From positions 1 to 38,669 of the forward strand of contig JAJQEO010000008.1 in assembly GCA_021201665.1 (NCBI GenBank): DNA of 38,669 nt, written 5' to 3'. This stretch comes from Lachnospiraceae bacterium (GTDB lineage: Bacteria > Bacillota > Clostridia > Lachnospirales > Lachnospiraceae). Below the pieces are notes generated by a model. That model saw only the letters and a program-made list of their open reading frames with translations, did no database searches and was not told where the DNA came from. A program made the translations under genes and the position numbers. Shown piece after piece: positions 9,544 through 18,378 of the stretch (the stretch's first letter is position 1; each line of letters starts with the position of its first letter).

Positions 9544-9873
9544 TTACCTGCCTTTAATTTTGGCCAGGGATTCCCTGATCGCAACCAGAACGCTTTCGTC
9601 TTTTTCATGGGAAAGACAGTAACGCAAATGGGTCTCTACGTAGTCCCCTTCCGAATCGCCAAGCGTGACTGCCGCTGCCTTACGGATATCCGCATCACTG
9701 TCGTTCTCCATACACTTGATCAGTGTATTCAGAGAATCCTCATTTTCCGGCACCTTCCCCAGACCTTCTATCGCTGCCAGACGGACTTCTTTGTCCTTAT
9801 CTTTTATCAACGCGGTAAGTTTGTCTGTTTTCTTCTTTTCTACCAGCTTGTTTACCTTGTCCACTTTGCCCAT
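9544..9873 (-). CDS. HEAT-repeat protein
   Basis: A small (109-residue) all-helical repeat protein. Two to three HEAT/PBS-lyase-type repeats can be read: VRLAAIEGLGKV near residue 33, IRKAAAVTLGD near 67, and SVLVAIRESLAKI near 95. Each pairs with a preceding helix such as LTALIKDKDKE or LNTLIKCMENDSDAD. Such proteins are protein-protein scaffolds, and no enzymatic motif is visible. The frame opens at 9882, but AAAGGA is 9 bases before the ATG at 9873 (MGKVDKVNK), which is the better start. It is upstream of the thioesterase on the same strand, 62 bases away. Its partner is unknown. Confidence 0.75.
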   Translation of the reverse strand: MGKVDKVNKLVEKKKTDKLTALIKDKDKEVRLAAIEGLGKVPENEDSLNTLIKCMENDSDADIRKAAAVTLGDSEGDYVETHLRYCLSHEKDESVLVAIRESLAKIKGR

Positions 9874-9966
9874 AGCTTCCATTCCTTTCTACTTTTGTGT
9901 GCCTGGTTATAGAAATTTCCCTCATCCATCCTGCAAAGCGTCTCTTTCTCATTTTCCTTTATAATT

Positions 9967-10095
9967 GAGAAGGAGACGGCATGTCGGCTCCTTCTCGTTC
10001 GCGCGGACTGCGTCCGGCATCAGCCGGAAAACTCCTTACGCAGTCCTGCGCATATTACTTACGCAGCGCCCTGCGGTGTCTGGCAGAGGCGCTGC
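9967..10095. repeat. array of three consecutive hairpins downstream of the ABC exporter
   Basis: Three back-to-back inverted repeats: GAGAAGGAG/CTCCTTCTC (9967-9975, 9988-9996); GGACTGCG/CGCAGTCC (10005-10012, 10039-10046) with inner CCGGC/GCCGG; and GCAGCGCC/GGCGCTGC (10063-10070, 10088-10095) with inner CTGC/GCAG. The stem-within-stem plan matches the other GC-rich elements in this window. It starts 28 bases after the exporter stop and may act as a transcript end. Confidence 0.7.
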
Positions 10096-10122
10096 GTCTG
10101 GTACAAGTTTCAATATATTCTT

Positions 10123-12189
10123 TTACGATGCCTGTTCAAACTGGCTGTTATACAGTTCCGCATAGAACCCGTTCTTCGCCAGCAGCTCCTCATGGTTGCC
10201 CTGCTCGACAATATCGCCGTCACGCATCACAAGGATGATGTCCGCATTCTTGATGGTGGACAGGCGGTGTGCGATCACGAAGCTGGTACGCTTGTCGGTC
10301 AGCTTATCCATCGCCTGCTGCGTGATCATCTCGGTTTTCGTATCGACGCTTGACGTAGCCTCATCGAGGATCAGCAGCGGACTGTTCTGAATCATCGCCC
10401 TCGCGATGGTCATCAGCTGTTTCTGGCCGGCGGAGATCGCGGTGTTATCGCTTAAGACGGAATCATAGCCGTGCGGCAGCGCCGAGATAAAATTGTGAAT
10501 ACCACAGGCCTTGCACGCCTCGATCATCTGCGCTTCTGTGACGCCCTCTGTATTATACAGGAGGTTTTCTCTTACAGTACCTTCAAACAGCCAGGTATCC
10601 TGCAGCACCATGCCAAACTGGCTGTGCACGTTCTCCCTCGGGATATCCGTCGTCGGAACGCCGTCGATCAGGATCTCGCCTCCGGTCAGCTCGTAGAAGC
10701 GCATCAGAAGGTTGACCAGGGTAGTCTTGCCTGCGCCGGTCGGTCCGACGATAGCGGCTTTCTGCCCCGGTTTTACTTTTACGCTGAAATCGTGGATGAT
10801 CTCCTTTTCCGGAGCGCTCGGGTACGCGAATTTCACATGCTTAAATTCCACTTCGCCCTCAACACGGTCAATGCGCTTTGTCTTCGCATACTCATCTTCC
10901 ATCTCTTCCTCACCGAGGAATTCAAAGACACGCTCGGACGCTGCCGCGCAGGACTGTACCTGTGTCATGGCCTGCGAGATCTGGCGCAGCGGCGACTCGA
11001 ACAGGCGGGTGTAGATCAGGAATGCCGTGATCACGCCGAACGTGATGTTTCCATTGATGATCTGGGACGCACCCACGATGCAGACTGCCACATACCCCAG
11101 GTTCCCGACAAAAGTCATCAGCGGCTGCATCAGGCCGGATAGAAACTGGGAGCTGAAGTTAGCGTTCTTCACTTTCTGGTTCAGGGATGTAAAGGTATCC
11201 TTTACCTCATCCTCCGCGTTCAGGATACGGATCACATCGTGTCCGGTATACATTTCTTCGATATACCCGTTCAGGTTGCCGAGGCTTTCCTGGCGGGCGG
11301 TAAAGTATTTCTGCGAACGGCTCATGATCACGACCATCAGGATGAGACCGATGAGTGTCGCAAGGACGGTCGTCGTCGCCATAATCCAGTTTGTATAATA
11401 CATCATGATCAGGCAGCCGATAAACTGGGCGACCGCGGTCACCAGGTTCGACAGGCTGTTGGACATCGCCTGGCCGATCATATCCACATCGTTTGTCATA
11501 CGGGAGAGCACGTCACCGGCGGCATTGCCCGAATAGTATTTCAGCGGCAGGCGGTTGATCTTCGTGCTGATATCCCCACGCAGCCGTTTCGCGGTCCGCT
11601 GGGTGACTGTCTGCATAATAAAGTGCTGAACAAAGTTGCACAGGGCACTGGCAAGATAGATCCCGACCAGCAACAGAGCCACGCCAACGATCCCGTCCAT
11701 GTCGATATCCTCGTCCGCATGGGCTTCCTGATATTCCTCGCTTAAGGTGATATTCTCAAGGATTGCCTGGGTCAGCTCATTGTCTGTATCGGTCAGGTCC
11801 AGACTTTCCATATCGAATTCCGACAGGTCTGTCCCTTCGGGCAGGTAATCCATGATGTTGATCTCCCCACTCATAATCTGCTCCTGGATGTCCTCAGCCA
11901 TATCCTCCGAAGAGACTCCCCCATAAAGCCCGTCATAGATATAGTCAGTCAGCCGGGAGAGCTGATCCGGTCCGATGATTGTAAAGACCGCACCGGCCGC
12001 GGCAAGCACCAGTGCCAGAGCAATGATTCCTGCCTGGCTCTTGCAGTAGGAAAGAAGACTTAACAGGGCGCCTTTCATATCCTTCGCTTTTCCGCCGCCC
12101 ATGCCGCCCATCGGGCCGCCGCCTCCCGGGCCTCGTCTCATCGGGGCGCCGCTTTGTGATGATCTGTTCATTGTATTTGATTCTGCCAT
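10123..12189 (-). CDS. ABC exporter, fused membrane and ATPase subunit (second of pair)
   Basis: A 688-residue half-transporter of the multidrug/lipid ABC exporter type. A Gly/Met/Arg-rich cytoplasmic N-terminus (residues 15-40) precedes six membrane helices. The nucleotide-binding domain shows Walker A GPTGAGKTT, the signature SAGQKQLMTIARAM (SAGQ in place of SGGQ), Walker B LLILDEATSSVDT and the switch His in VIAHRLSTI. An acidic segment of about 85 residues (about 85-170, DMAEDIQEQIMSGEINIMDY...) is inserted after the first helix and probably faces outside, as in many clostridial heterodimeric exporters. The start has GGGAGG 9 bases upstream. It is 17 bases after the partner gene. The substrate is unknown. 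Confidence 0.92.
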   Translation of the reverse strand: MAESNTMNRSSQSGAPMRRGPGGGGPMGGMGGGKAKDMKGALLSLLSYCKSQAGIIALALVLAAAGAVFTIIGPDQLSRLTDYIYDGLYGGVSSEDMAEDIQEQIMSGEINIMDYLPEGTDLSEFDMESLDLTDTDNELTQAILENITLSEEYQEAHADEDIDMDGIVGVALLLVGIYLASALCNFVQHFIMQTVTQRTAKRLRGDISTKINRLPLKYYSGNAAGDVLSRMTNDVDMIGQAMSNSLSNLVTAVAQFIGCLIMMYYTNWIMATTTVLATLIGLILMVVIMSRSQKYFTARQESLGNLNGYIEEMYTGHDVIRILNAEDEVKDTFTSLNQKVKNANFSSQFLSGLMQPLMTFVGNLGYVAVCIVGASQIINGNITFGVITAFLIYTRLFESPLRQISQAMTQVQSCAAASERVFEFLGEEEMEDEYAKTKRIDRVEGEVEFKHVKFAYPSAPEKEIIHDFSVKVKPGQKAAIVGPTGAGKTTLVNLLMRFYELTGGEILIDGVPTTDIPRENVHSQFGMVLQDTWLFEGTVRENLLYNTEGVTEAQMIEACKACGIHNFISALPHGYDSVLSDNTAISAGQKQLMTIARAMIQNSPLLILDEATSSVDTKTEMITQQAMDKLTDKRTSFVIAHRLSTIKNADIILVMRDGDIVEQGNHEELLAKNGFYAELYNSQFEQAS

Positions 12190-12206
12190 AATAGACGCAC
12201 CTCCCT

Positions 12207-14003
12207 TTACGCGTTCGCCGCGAGTTCATCCGCGGAAAGCTGTGACAGCGCGATCTGTTTATAGACCTCGCAGTTCTTCATCAGTTCCTCATGAGTGCCG
12301 ATTCCAGCTACCGCGCCGTTATCCAGCACCACGATGCGGTCCGCATGGCGGATCGTACCGATCCTCTGTGCCACGATCAGGCAGGTTGTGTCTTTCAAGT
12401 CGGTCTTGATTCTCTGGCGCAGGATGCGGTCAGTCTTATAGTCCAGTGCCGAAAACGAATCGTCGAAGATCAGAATCTCCGGCTTCCTCGCAATCGTACG
12501 CGCGATAGCGAGACGCTGCTTCTGTCCGCCGGATACGTTGGAGCCACTCTGGGAGATATGGCTCTGAAGGCCATCATCCATCGCATGGACAAAATCCGAT
12601 GCCTGGGCAATATCCAGTGCTTTCTCGACATCGTCTGTCGTCACCTTCTGCGCACTCTTGCCGAAGGAGATATTCCCTTCTACCGTATCGGCAAACAGGG
12701 TCGCTTTCTGCGGGATATAGCCAACCTTATTATAAAGGGTCTCAAAGCTGTAGCCGGATACTTCCTTCCCATCGACAAGAACTTTTCCAGATGTGGCATC
12801 GTAAAGCCTTGCGACAAGGCCGGCCAGCGTCGATTTTCCGGAACCGGTCGCACCGATAAAGGCCACCGTCTCCCCCTTCTTCGCCTGGAAGGAAATATGC
12901 TTCAGACAGTCCTCCGAAGCGTCCGGGTAGCGGAACGACACATCCTTAAATTCAACTGTACCGGTTTCTGATGCTTTTGTCTCCGTTCCTTCCTGCACTG
13001 CGATATCACAGTCAATCACCTCATTAATACGGGTTGCGGATACCTGCGCACGCGGCAGCATCATAAAGATCATCAGCAGCATCACAAATGACATGATCAC
13101 ATACAGGGCATAGGAGCTGAACGACACGACGTCGCCAAGCATCGTCGCCCGGTCAGTAACCGCCGCCATCATTTCCGATACGGTGCCATTTAGTGGAACA
13201 TTGATATCGTTGATGAGGCGAGCACCCACGTAATAAATACCGACACTCACACAGCTCTGGACAAACATCATGATCGGGGAGAGGAATGCCATCCCCCGGC
13301 CAGTAAAGAGCTGTGTCTTCATCAGGCTGGTATTCGCGCCGTCAAACTTTTCTTCCTGGTATTTCTCTGCGTTGAACGCACGTACCACACGGATGCCGTT
13401 TAAGTTCTCCTGTGTGATCCGGTTCACATCATCGACCTGTTTCTGAACAATGCGGAACTTTGGAATCATAACAGCCAGCAGAATGACCAGGGACGTTACC
13501 ACAATAACAACCGCCGCAGCCACAACAACGGACAGCTGCCAGCTCTTCCCGATAATCTTAATAATTGCCCAGACGGCCATGATCGGCGCACGGAGCATCA
13601 TCTGCAGCCCCATCGCGATCAGCATCTGAATCTGCGTGATGTCATTCGTGGTACGGGTGATCAGGCTGGCGGTAGAAAACTTCTTAATCTCACCGGCTCC
13701 AAGTGCCGATACCTTGTCAAACAACTTTGCGCGGACATCAAACGAAAAATCTGATGCGATCCTTGCTGCAAAGTAGCCGACGATCACCGTCATGATTGCA
13801 CTGCACAGGGCGCAGCCGAGCATCTTTGCGCCAGCCGAATAGTATTCTGAAAGCTCCGTAACCTCGCTGCTAATCAGCACCGTGATCTCCGCCGTATAAT
13901 CCGGCAGACGCAGATCAAAATATACCTGTCCGCAGACCAGCAGCAGACAGACGAGCGCCAGCCACCGGTCTCTCGGTTTCATATTTTTTAAAATATGAAG
14001 CAT
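12207..14003 (-). CDS. ABC exporter, fused membrane and ATPase subunit (first of pair)
   Basis: A 598-residue half-transporter that most likely pairs with the 688-residue protein downstream to form a heterodimeric exporter. Membrane helices occupy about residues 15-310. The ATPase domain has Walker A GATGSGKST, signature VSGGQKQRLAIARTIA, and Walker B ILIFDDSFSALD. Walker B therefore ends in Asp-Ser where the catalytic Glu normally stands (DEATS becomes DDSFS). The switch position reads AQR instead of AHR. These replacements are characteristic of the degenerate site in heterodimeric ABC exporters, and the partner keeps the catalytic Glu. The start has AGGAGGAG at good spacing. It lies downstream of the radical SAM gene, with the hairpin element at 14036-14141 between them. 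Confidence 0.92.
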   Translation of the reverse strand: MLHILKNMKPRDRWLALVCLLLVCGQVYFDLRLPDYTAEITVLISSEVTELSEYYSAGAKMLGCALCSAIMTVIVGYFAARIASDFSFDVRAKLFDKVSALGAGEIKKFSTASLITRTTNDITQIQMLIAMGLQMMLRAPIMAVWAIIKIIGKSWQLSVVVAAAVVIVVTSLVILLAVMIPKFRIVQKQVDDVNRITQENLNGIRVVRAFNAEKYQEEKFDGANTSLMKTQLFTGRGMAFLSPIMMFVQSCVSVGIYYVGARLINDINVPLNGTVSEMMAAVTDRATMLGDVVSFSSYALYVIMSFVMLLMIFMMLPRAQVSATRINEVIDCDIAVQEGTETKASETGTVEFKDVSFRYPDASEDCLKHISFQAKKGETVAFIGATGSGKSTLAGLVARLYDATSGKVLVDGKEVSGYSFETLYNKVGYIPQKATLFADTVEGNISFGKSAQKVTTDDVEKALDIAQASDFVHAMDDGLQSHISQSGSNVSGGQKQRLAIARTIARKPEILIFDDSFSALDYKTDRILRQRIKTDLKDTTCLIVAQRIGTIRHADRIVVLDNGAVAGIGTHEELMKNCEVYKQIALSQLSADELAANA

Positions 14004-14035
14004 AAGAATCTCCTCCTCTTATTACATATTGTCTA

Positions 14036-14141
14036 TTCAGAACAGCAGGCCGCAAGTCTACGCTTCGCTTCGGTCGGCGCTAAACGAACGTCCACTGGAC
14101 GTTCAGCGCCGCCTGCTTTGCAGGCTATATGCCGTTCTGAA
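14036..14141. repeat. nested-hairpin repeat between radical SAM and ABC genes
   Basis: A 106-base element bounded by TTCAGAAC (14036-14043) and GTTCTGAA (14134-14141), which pair perfectly. Inside are GGCGC/GCGCC (14076-14080, 14106-14110) enclosing GAACGTCC/GGACGTTC (14086-14093, 14097-14104). About 50 bases are nearly identical to the insertion in the thioesterase gene, and the inner stem differs by a compensatory A-T/T-A exchange. Confidence 0.8.
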
Positions 14142-14154
14142 CTGATATGTCACA

Positions 14155-15531
14155 TTACCTTTTTCTTTCTTTTACTTCCTTACTCTTCGGGTTCGCCGCC
14201 CAGATTTCATCCGCAGTCGGTTTCCACCTGTCCGCGTAAGGTGTCGTCTTATCGCACAGATCATCAACGCTCTCCGGGCTCTGGTAATCCGTGCTGACTG
14301 CCCCGGTCTCTTTCACCATTTTGCGCAGGCATTCCGGATTTTCGAGCATTGGGCACGGGCGCATCATGTTGTCGTTGAACGGCTGGTTGTCATGATATGC
14401 TTGGAACAGCGGGCTCTTCAGGGCATCCTTCAGGGTCGTTTCCCGGATGTTGCAGTTCGAATAGTGGATAAACACGCACGGCTCGATATCCCCTTTTGCA
14501 TTGATATGCAGGTAATACCGTCCTCCGGCGATGCAGCCATGCACAAACTCTGCGTCATTCTGGAAATCCAGTGTAAAGAGTGCCTTCGTATTCCGGAATT
14601 CGCGGATACTGCTGTACATTTTCTTACGCTGCTCCGGTGTCGGGAGAAGGTCCGCCGACGCGTCGTTTCCGACCGGCATATAATGGAAGAACCAGGCAAA
14701 CATCGCGCCGCAGTCAACCAGCTTGTCGAAATACTCCTCACTACTCACACTGTCCACATTTGCGGAGGTATAGCAGGTGGAAATGCCAAACGGCAGCCCG
14801 CGGTCTTTCAGAAGCTTCATGGAATGCATCACCTTCTGGTAAATGCCCTGGCCGCGGCGGCCATCATTCGCTTCCTCGGAGCCTTCCAGGCTGAACGCCG
14901 GGACAAAATTCTTTACACGCAGGATTTCATCGCAGAATTCCTCATCAAAAAGTGTCCCGTTCGTAAATGCCAGAAATTCGCAGTCCGGATGCATTTCGCA
15001 GAGTTTAATGATGTCTTTCTTCCTCACGGTCGGCTCGCCGCCCGTGTAAATGTACATATAGACGCCGATCTCTTTCCCCTGACGGATAATGGAATCAATC
15101 TCCTCCAGCGTCAGGTTCAGCTGGTGTCCGTATTCCGCTGCCCAGCAGCCAGTGCAGTGCAGGTTGCAGGCACTCGTCGGGTCAAGCAGGATCGCCCACG
15201 GGGAATTGCAGTTGTTCTCTTTTGCATTTTCCTCCTGCAGCTTCCCGCCGTTCAGGCTTGCATTGATGATAAAATTCTCAAAGAACGTCTTGCGGACGCC
15301 CGGATCCAGCTGATACAGACGCATGATCAGCTGATACCAGTTATTGTCCTTGTCCTGGATTGCGTTCCGGATCGCATTTCTCTGTCCCGCATACCAGTCC
15401 TTCGGTGTGTACTTATCTACCAGCGCCATCAGCTTCGGGATGTTCGTCTCCGGATCTTTTTCAAGATACCCAAGTCCCTGCTTTACCACCGCTTCTGTAA
15501 GCGCTGTCTTTGCTTTATCTGTGAGTTTCAT
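14155..15531 (-). CDS. radical SAM protein with C-terminal cysteine cluster
   Basis: A 458-residue radical SAM enzyme. The CX3CX2C motif CNLHCTGC (C122, C126, C129) binds the SAM-cleaving 4Fe-4S cluster, and GGEP follows at 164-167. The C-terminal third has further cysteines (HGCIAGGRYYLHI, EPCVFIHYSNC, RPCPMLENPECL) in a SPASM-like arrangement that would hold auxiliary clusters. An N-terminal helical extension of about 105 residues precedes the barrel. SPASM-type enzymes often modify peptides, but no precursor peptide was identified nearby. It is the first well-supported gene of a unit with the two ABC half-exporters and is divergent from a TetR regulator. The RBS (GGAGTGAAGAG) is adequate. 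Substrate unknown. Confidence 0.85.
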   Translation of the reverse strand: MKLTDKAKTALTEAVVKQGLGYLEKDPETNIPKLMALVDKYTPKDWYAGQRNAIRNAIQDKDNNWYQLIMRLYQLDPGVRKTFFENFIINASLNGGKLQEENAKENNCNSPWAILLDPTSACNLHCTGCWAAEYGHQLNLTLEEIDSIIRQGKEIGVYMYIYTGGEPTVRKKDIIKLCEMHPDCEFLAFTNGTLFDEEFCDEILRVKNFVPAFSLEGSEEANDGRRGQGIYQKVMHSMKLLKDRGLPFGISTCYTSANVDSVSSEEYFDKLVDCGAMFAWFFHYMPVGNDASADLLPTPEQRKKMYSSIREFRNTKALFTLDFQNDAEFVHGCIAGGRYYLHINAKGDIEPCVFIHYSNCNIRETTLKDALKSPLFQAYHDNQPFNDNMMRPCPMLENPECLRKMVKETGAVSTDYQSPESVDDLCDKTTPYADRWKPTADEIWAANPKSKEVKERKR

Positions 15532-15540
15532 GATTTCTCT

Positions 15541-15831
15541 TCACTCCTCATCTTTCTTCTCACGTAACTGTTTCATACCTTCACAGTTACTTCCCACCAC
15601 TTTCTGGCTATACATGGTGTTCACGATACATAGAACATATGGAACAGCAAAACGAACGACGCCCCATCTGTAAAGGTTCAGACCCCTGCGATCACGCTTC
15701 TGCTGTCTCTCTGCCATGTTAAGAAACAACCGAATCATGATGCCGGGAGTATCCATGCAAACGCGAACAACATTTGTAGCAGGATGTATACTAACACCTT
15801 GAAACCGAATATTCAAGCAACAATTTTCCAT
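15541..15831 (-). CDS. doubtful 96-residue ORF upstream of the radical SAM gene
   Basis: An open frame from ATG 15831 (longer upstream versions exist) whose stop overlaps the GAGGAGTGA ribosome binding region of the radical SAM gene. The product has an Arg-rich middle (AERQQKRDRRGLNLYRW) and resembles no family I know. Its last 20 codons contain the dispersed inverted repeat at 15564-15590, and its start lacks a Shine-Dalgarno sequence. It may be a leader region rather than a gene. The 389 bases from 15532 to 15920 otherwise hold the repeat, the putative TetR operator and probably the divergent promoters. Confidence 0.2.
   Translation of the reverse strand: MENCCLNIRFQGVSIHPATNVVRVCMDTPGIMIRLFLNMAERQQKRDRRGLNLYRWGVVRFAVPYVLCIVNTMYSQKVVGSNCEGMKQLREKKDEE
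15564..15590. repeat. short inverted repeat, copy B (GTAACTG family)
   Basis: GTAACTG and CAGTTAC pair perfectly across a 13-base loop. On the minus strand the element begins GTAACTGTGAAGGTATGAA. It is related to the copies at 3125-3151 and 19566-19597. Confidence 0.65.
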
Positions 15832-15870
15832 ATCTGTTGCATTTTCAAAATTTTCTCTTGTTTTTTTGCA

Positions 15871-15890
15871 ACACAGGTTGTACACTGTGT
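15871..15890. promoter_or_regulatory. candidate TetR operator
   Basis: ACACAG and CTGTGT are perfect 6-bp arms of a 20-bp dyad placed 30 bases before the TetR start, in the divergent intergenic region. A TTGTTT/TACACT pair with 17-base spacing on the plus strand would put the -10 box inside the dyad. A second dyad, TGTTGCA/TGCAACA (15835-15841, 15867-15873), is also present. Autoregulation is inferred, not shown. Confidence 0.4.
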
Positions 15891-15920
15891 CCCGAAAAAG
15901 TAAAGAAAGGAAACCCTGCA

Positions 15921-16517
15921 ATGAAGGAGAAAACAGAAAAAACGAACATAAAAGAAAAAAAGTATATCGCAGCCACAAACGCTACCCGTGATTCCTTTAT
16001 CAATGCGTTTTTTATGCTGGCCCACCAGGAAAAAATCTATCAGATTTCCATCCATGAGATTACGGATATCGCCGGATACAACCGCGCCACCTTTTACCGG
16101 TATTTTGCGGATATTTACGGCCTGATTGAATATGCTGAGGATGAATTCCTGCGGGATATGCGCAAAGCCATCGAGGAAAAATGCGGAGAAAGTCAGGTCG
16201 GGGAACGCCAGTTTTTTAAGATCATGATCCAGTGTTTCCGCAAAAATAAATACCGGGTATCCGTCCTGCTCTCCGAAGAGAACCGATCCCATTTTTTAAG
16301 AAGGATCAATGAAAACATTTCGAAAAATCTCAACCGTCCGGATCTGAATACTCCGCAAAAAAAGACAATCCGGGATATCTACTTCTTTGGGATTTTCCAC
16401 GCAATCTCCATCAACCTTCAGAGCCGGGATGCCCTGAATGATGAAGACCTGCTGGACATCATCCAGGATCTGTTCGATAAGTGGTATCGGCCGGAAATGG
16501 GATTTATTGAATCGTAA
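15921..16517 (+). CDS. TetR-family transcriptional regulator
   Basis: A 198-residue one-component repressor. The N-terminal helix-turn-helix is clear: YQISIHEITDIAGYNRATFYRYFADIYGLIEYAE at about residues 33-67. The C-terminal part is a helical ligand-binding domain without a recognisable signature. The frame opens at 15837, but GAAAGGAAA 8 bases before ATG 15921 marks the start. It is divergent from the radical SAM/ABC exporter unit, so it most likely controls that unit and itself. The PgsA-like gene follows on the same strand after 70 bases. Its closest relative in the window appears to be the TetR at 32848 (FYRYFADI against FYEYFIDI). Confidence 0.85.
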   Translation: MKEKTEKTNIKEKKYIAATNATRDSFINAFFMLAHQEKIYQISIHEITDIAGYNRATFYRYFADIYGLIEYAEDEFLRDMRKAIEEKCGESQVGERQFFKIMIQCFRKNKYRVSVLLSEENRSHFLRRINENISKNLNRPDLNTPQKKTIRDIYFFGIFHAISINLQSRDALNDEDLLDIIQDLFDKWYRPEMGFIES

Positions 16518-16540
16518 AACTCAATGTGCTATTCTATTGC

Positions 16541-16559
16541 GCGGCTTCCATACAGCCGC
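16541..16559. repeat. small hairpin between tetR and the PgsA-like gene
   Basis: GCGGCT and AGCCGC pair perfectly across a 7-base loop. There is no T-tract, so it is more likely an mRNA hairpin than a terminator. Confidence 0.35.
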
Positions 16560-16587
16560 AGCCAGGCAATCAAGGGAGATAATGATA

Positions 16588-17160
16588 ATGAAAGAAAAGA
16601 AAGAGACTGAGGAAGAAAAAGAATCAAAAATAATTACGATACCGAATATCATGTCTTTATTCCGTATCATTTTGATACCATTTATTGTATGGAATTACGG
16701 AGCCGGCCGAAGAAGAATTGCCTTTTCGCTGCTTGTAATCTCATGGCTGACCGACATTTTAGACGGCCAGATTGCACGGCAGTTTCACATGGTCAGCCAT
16801 CTGGGAAAAGCCCTGGACCCGCTGGCAGATAAACTGACACAGGGATTTTTATTACTGACCCTGATATCCGAATTTCCGGTTATTAAGATTCCGTTTCTTG
16901 TTTTTATCCTCGTAGAAGCGGTCATGGTAGTCACCGGAATCCTTGTCATCAAAAGGACCGGTTCGACCTACAGTGCAAGCTGGCACGGGAAGCTGGCGAC
17001 CGGAATGCTGGATATTACTGTCATTTTCCATATCATCTGGCAGGACATACCTTCCGGCTTCTCCTCCCTGCTGGTATCCGCATGTATTGTTTTGATGCTG
17101 CTGTCCCTGCTCTTATACATCATAGAAAACAGAAAACGAATTGAGAGCGGGAAGGGCTGA
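16588..17160 (+). CDS. CDP-alcohol phosphatidyltransferase (PgsA-like)
   Basis: A 190-residue membrane enzyme of the family that transfers a phosphatidyl group from CDP-diacylglycerol to an alcohol. The signature DGX2ARX8GX3DX3D is complete (DGQIARQFHMVSHLGKALDP then LAD). Several hydrophobic helices are present, and the charged N-terminus (MKEKKETEEEKESK) precedes the usual IPNIMSLFRIILIP opening. The closest family type is phosphatidylglycerophosphate synthase, but head-group specificity cannot be read. ATG 16588 lies 9 bases after AAGGGAG; ATG 16582 is too close. It probably follows tetR on the same transcript and is closed by the terminator at 17145. With the PAP2 and PLD genes this would make up most of a PG/cardiolipin branch. 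Confidence 0.85.
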   Translation: MKEKKETEEEKESKIITIPNIMSLFRIILIPFIVWNYGAGRRRIAFSLLVISWLTDILDGQIARQFHMVSHLGKALDPLADKLTQGFLLLTLISEFPVIKIPFLVFILVEAVMVVTGILVIKRTGSTYSASWHGKLATGMLDITVIFHIIWQDIPSGFSSLLVSACIVLMLLSLLLYIIENRKRIESGKG

Positions 17161-17183
17161 ATATAGTCCTTTCCGCTCTTTAC
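17145..17183 (+). terminator. terminator after the PgsA-like gene
   Basis: GAGCGGGAAGG (17145-17155) pairs with CCTTTCCGCTC (17168-17178) with one wobble, followed by TTTAC. The stem begins inside the last codons of the gene. Confidence 0.7.
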
Positions 17184-17574
17184 ATAAAACAATACAACAA
17201 AGACAAATGTAAAGCTATCATAAGTATAACTGACTGCATTTATCACGCTAGGAGGAATGAATGATATGGTTTACATTTTACTTTCACTTTCCATCGCTAT
17301 TCTTGCAGGGCTTCTGATGACCCGCGTGTTTAAGCCTTTCAAGCTGCCATCTGTCACTGCGTATCTGGTGGCCGGCGTCCTGATCGGTCCATACTGTCTC
17401 GGACGTCTCGGCATTCCAGGATTGGGCTTCACAAGCATGGAAAACGTCGAATCACTCAGCCTGATCTCCGATGTGGCCCTTGGTTTTATTGCCTTTTCCA
17501 TTGGCAATGAGTTCCGTCTGTCGCAGCTGAAAAAGACTGGAAAACAGGCGACTGTGATCGGCATCGTCCAGGCC

Positions 17575-17647
17575 GGGAAATGCCCCCTCCCTTTGGTCGG
17601 CGGCAGGTCGCCCCGTCATTTGAAACGCTTCGCGTGGGACGGGGCTT
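17575..17647 (+). repeat. nested-hairpin insertion 1 in the KefB gene
   Basis: About 73 bases between the codons for GIVQA and LTATLFVDA. A conserved head (17582-17610, containing TCGGCGGCAGGTCG) is followed by the outer stem CCCCGTC/GACGGGG (17611-17617, 17638-17644) around inner stem ACGC-TTC-GCGT. The insert length causes a frameshift. It is homologous to the insertion near 18389. Confidence 0.85.
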
Positions 17648-18378
17648 CTGACAGCGACTTTGTTTGTCGATGCCGCACTTCTGATAATCTGCGTGGCAAC
17701 CAATGGTGCACTGACCATGGCTCAGGCAATCACGCTCGGTGCCATCGCGACTGCTACTGCTCCTGCAGCAACGTTGATGGTCGTCCGCCAGTACAAGGCA
17801 AAGGGGCCTCTGGTCGACCTGCTTCTGCCAATCGTGGCACTGGATGACGCAGTTGGGCTGGTGGTGTTTGCGGTGAGCTTCGGCGTTGCCCAGGCTATGG
17901 TGACCGGCTCAATTGACTTTGTCTCTATCATTGTCAACCCGCTGCTGGAAATCGTCCTGTCCCTCGCTCTCGGCGCACTGATGGGCTGGCTTCTCACGCA
18001 GATTGAAAAGATGTTCAACTCCAATACCAACCGCCTGAATATGTCCATCGCGTTTGTGCTTCTGACTACTGCGTTGTCCATGCTGGAATTTGATATCGGT
18101 CCAGTGACCATAAGCTTTTCCTCTCTGCTGGTATGTATGATGCTGGGCACCATTTTCTGTAACCTCTGTCCGCTCTCTCATGAAATCATGGACAAGACGG
18201 ACAGCTGGACCAACCCGCTTTTCGCTGCCTTTTTCGTGATCTCAGGCGCACAGCTGGAGCTGAGTGTCTTTTCAGGCGGCATCATTGTGCTGATCGGTCT
18301 GGTCTACATACTCACCCGGTCTGCCGGTAAATACATCGGTGCTTTTCTCTCTGCCAAAGCGACGCATTGCAGTGATAC

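Noticed and set aside
10471..11745. Long plus-strand frames of up to 223 codons
   Set aside because: They are antisense to the conserved ABC exporter and read as His/Arg/Gln-rich noise.
14392..15567. A 391-codon open frame on the plus strand
   Set aside because: It lies wholly opposite the radical SAM gene, has no family resemblance and no ribosome binding site; it is a shadow of GC-biased coding.
15813..16292. A 159-codon minus-strand frame
   Set aside because: It overlaps the well-supported TetR gene on the opposite strand and resembles nothing.
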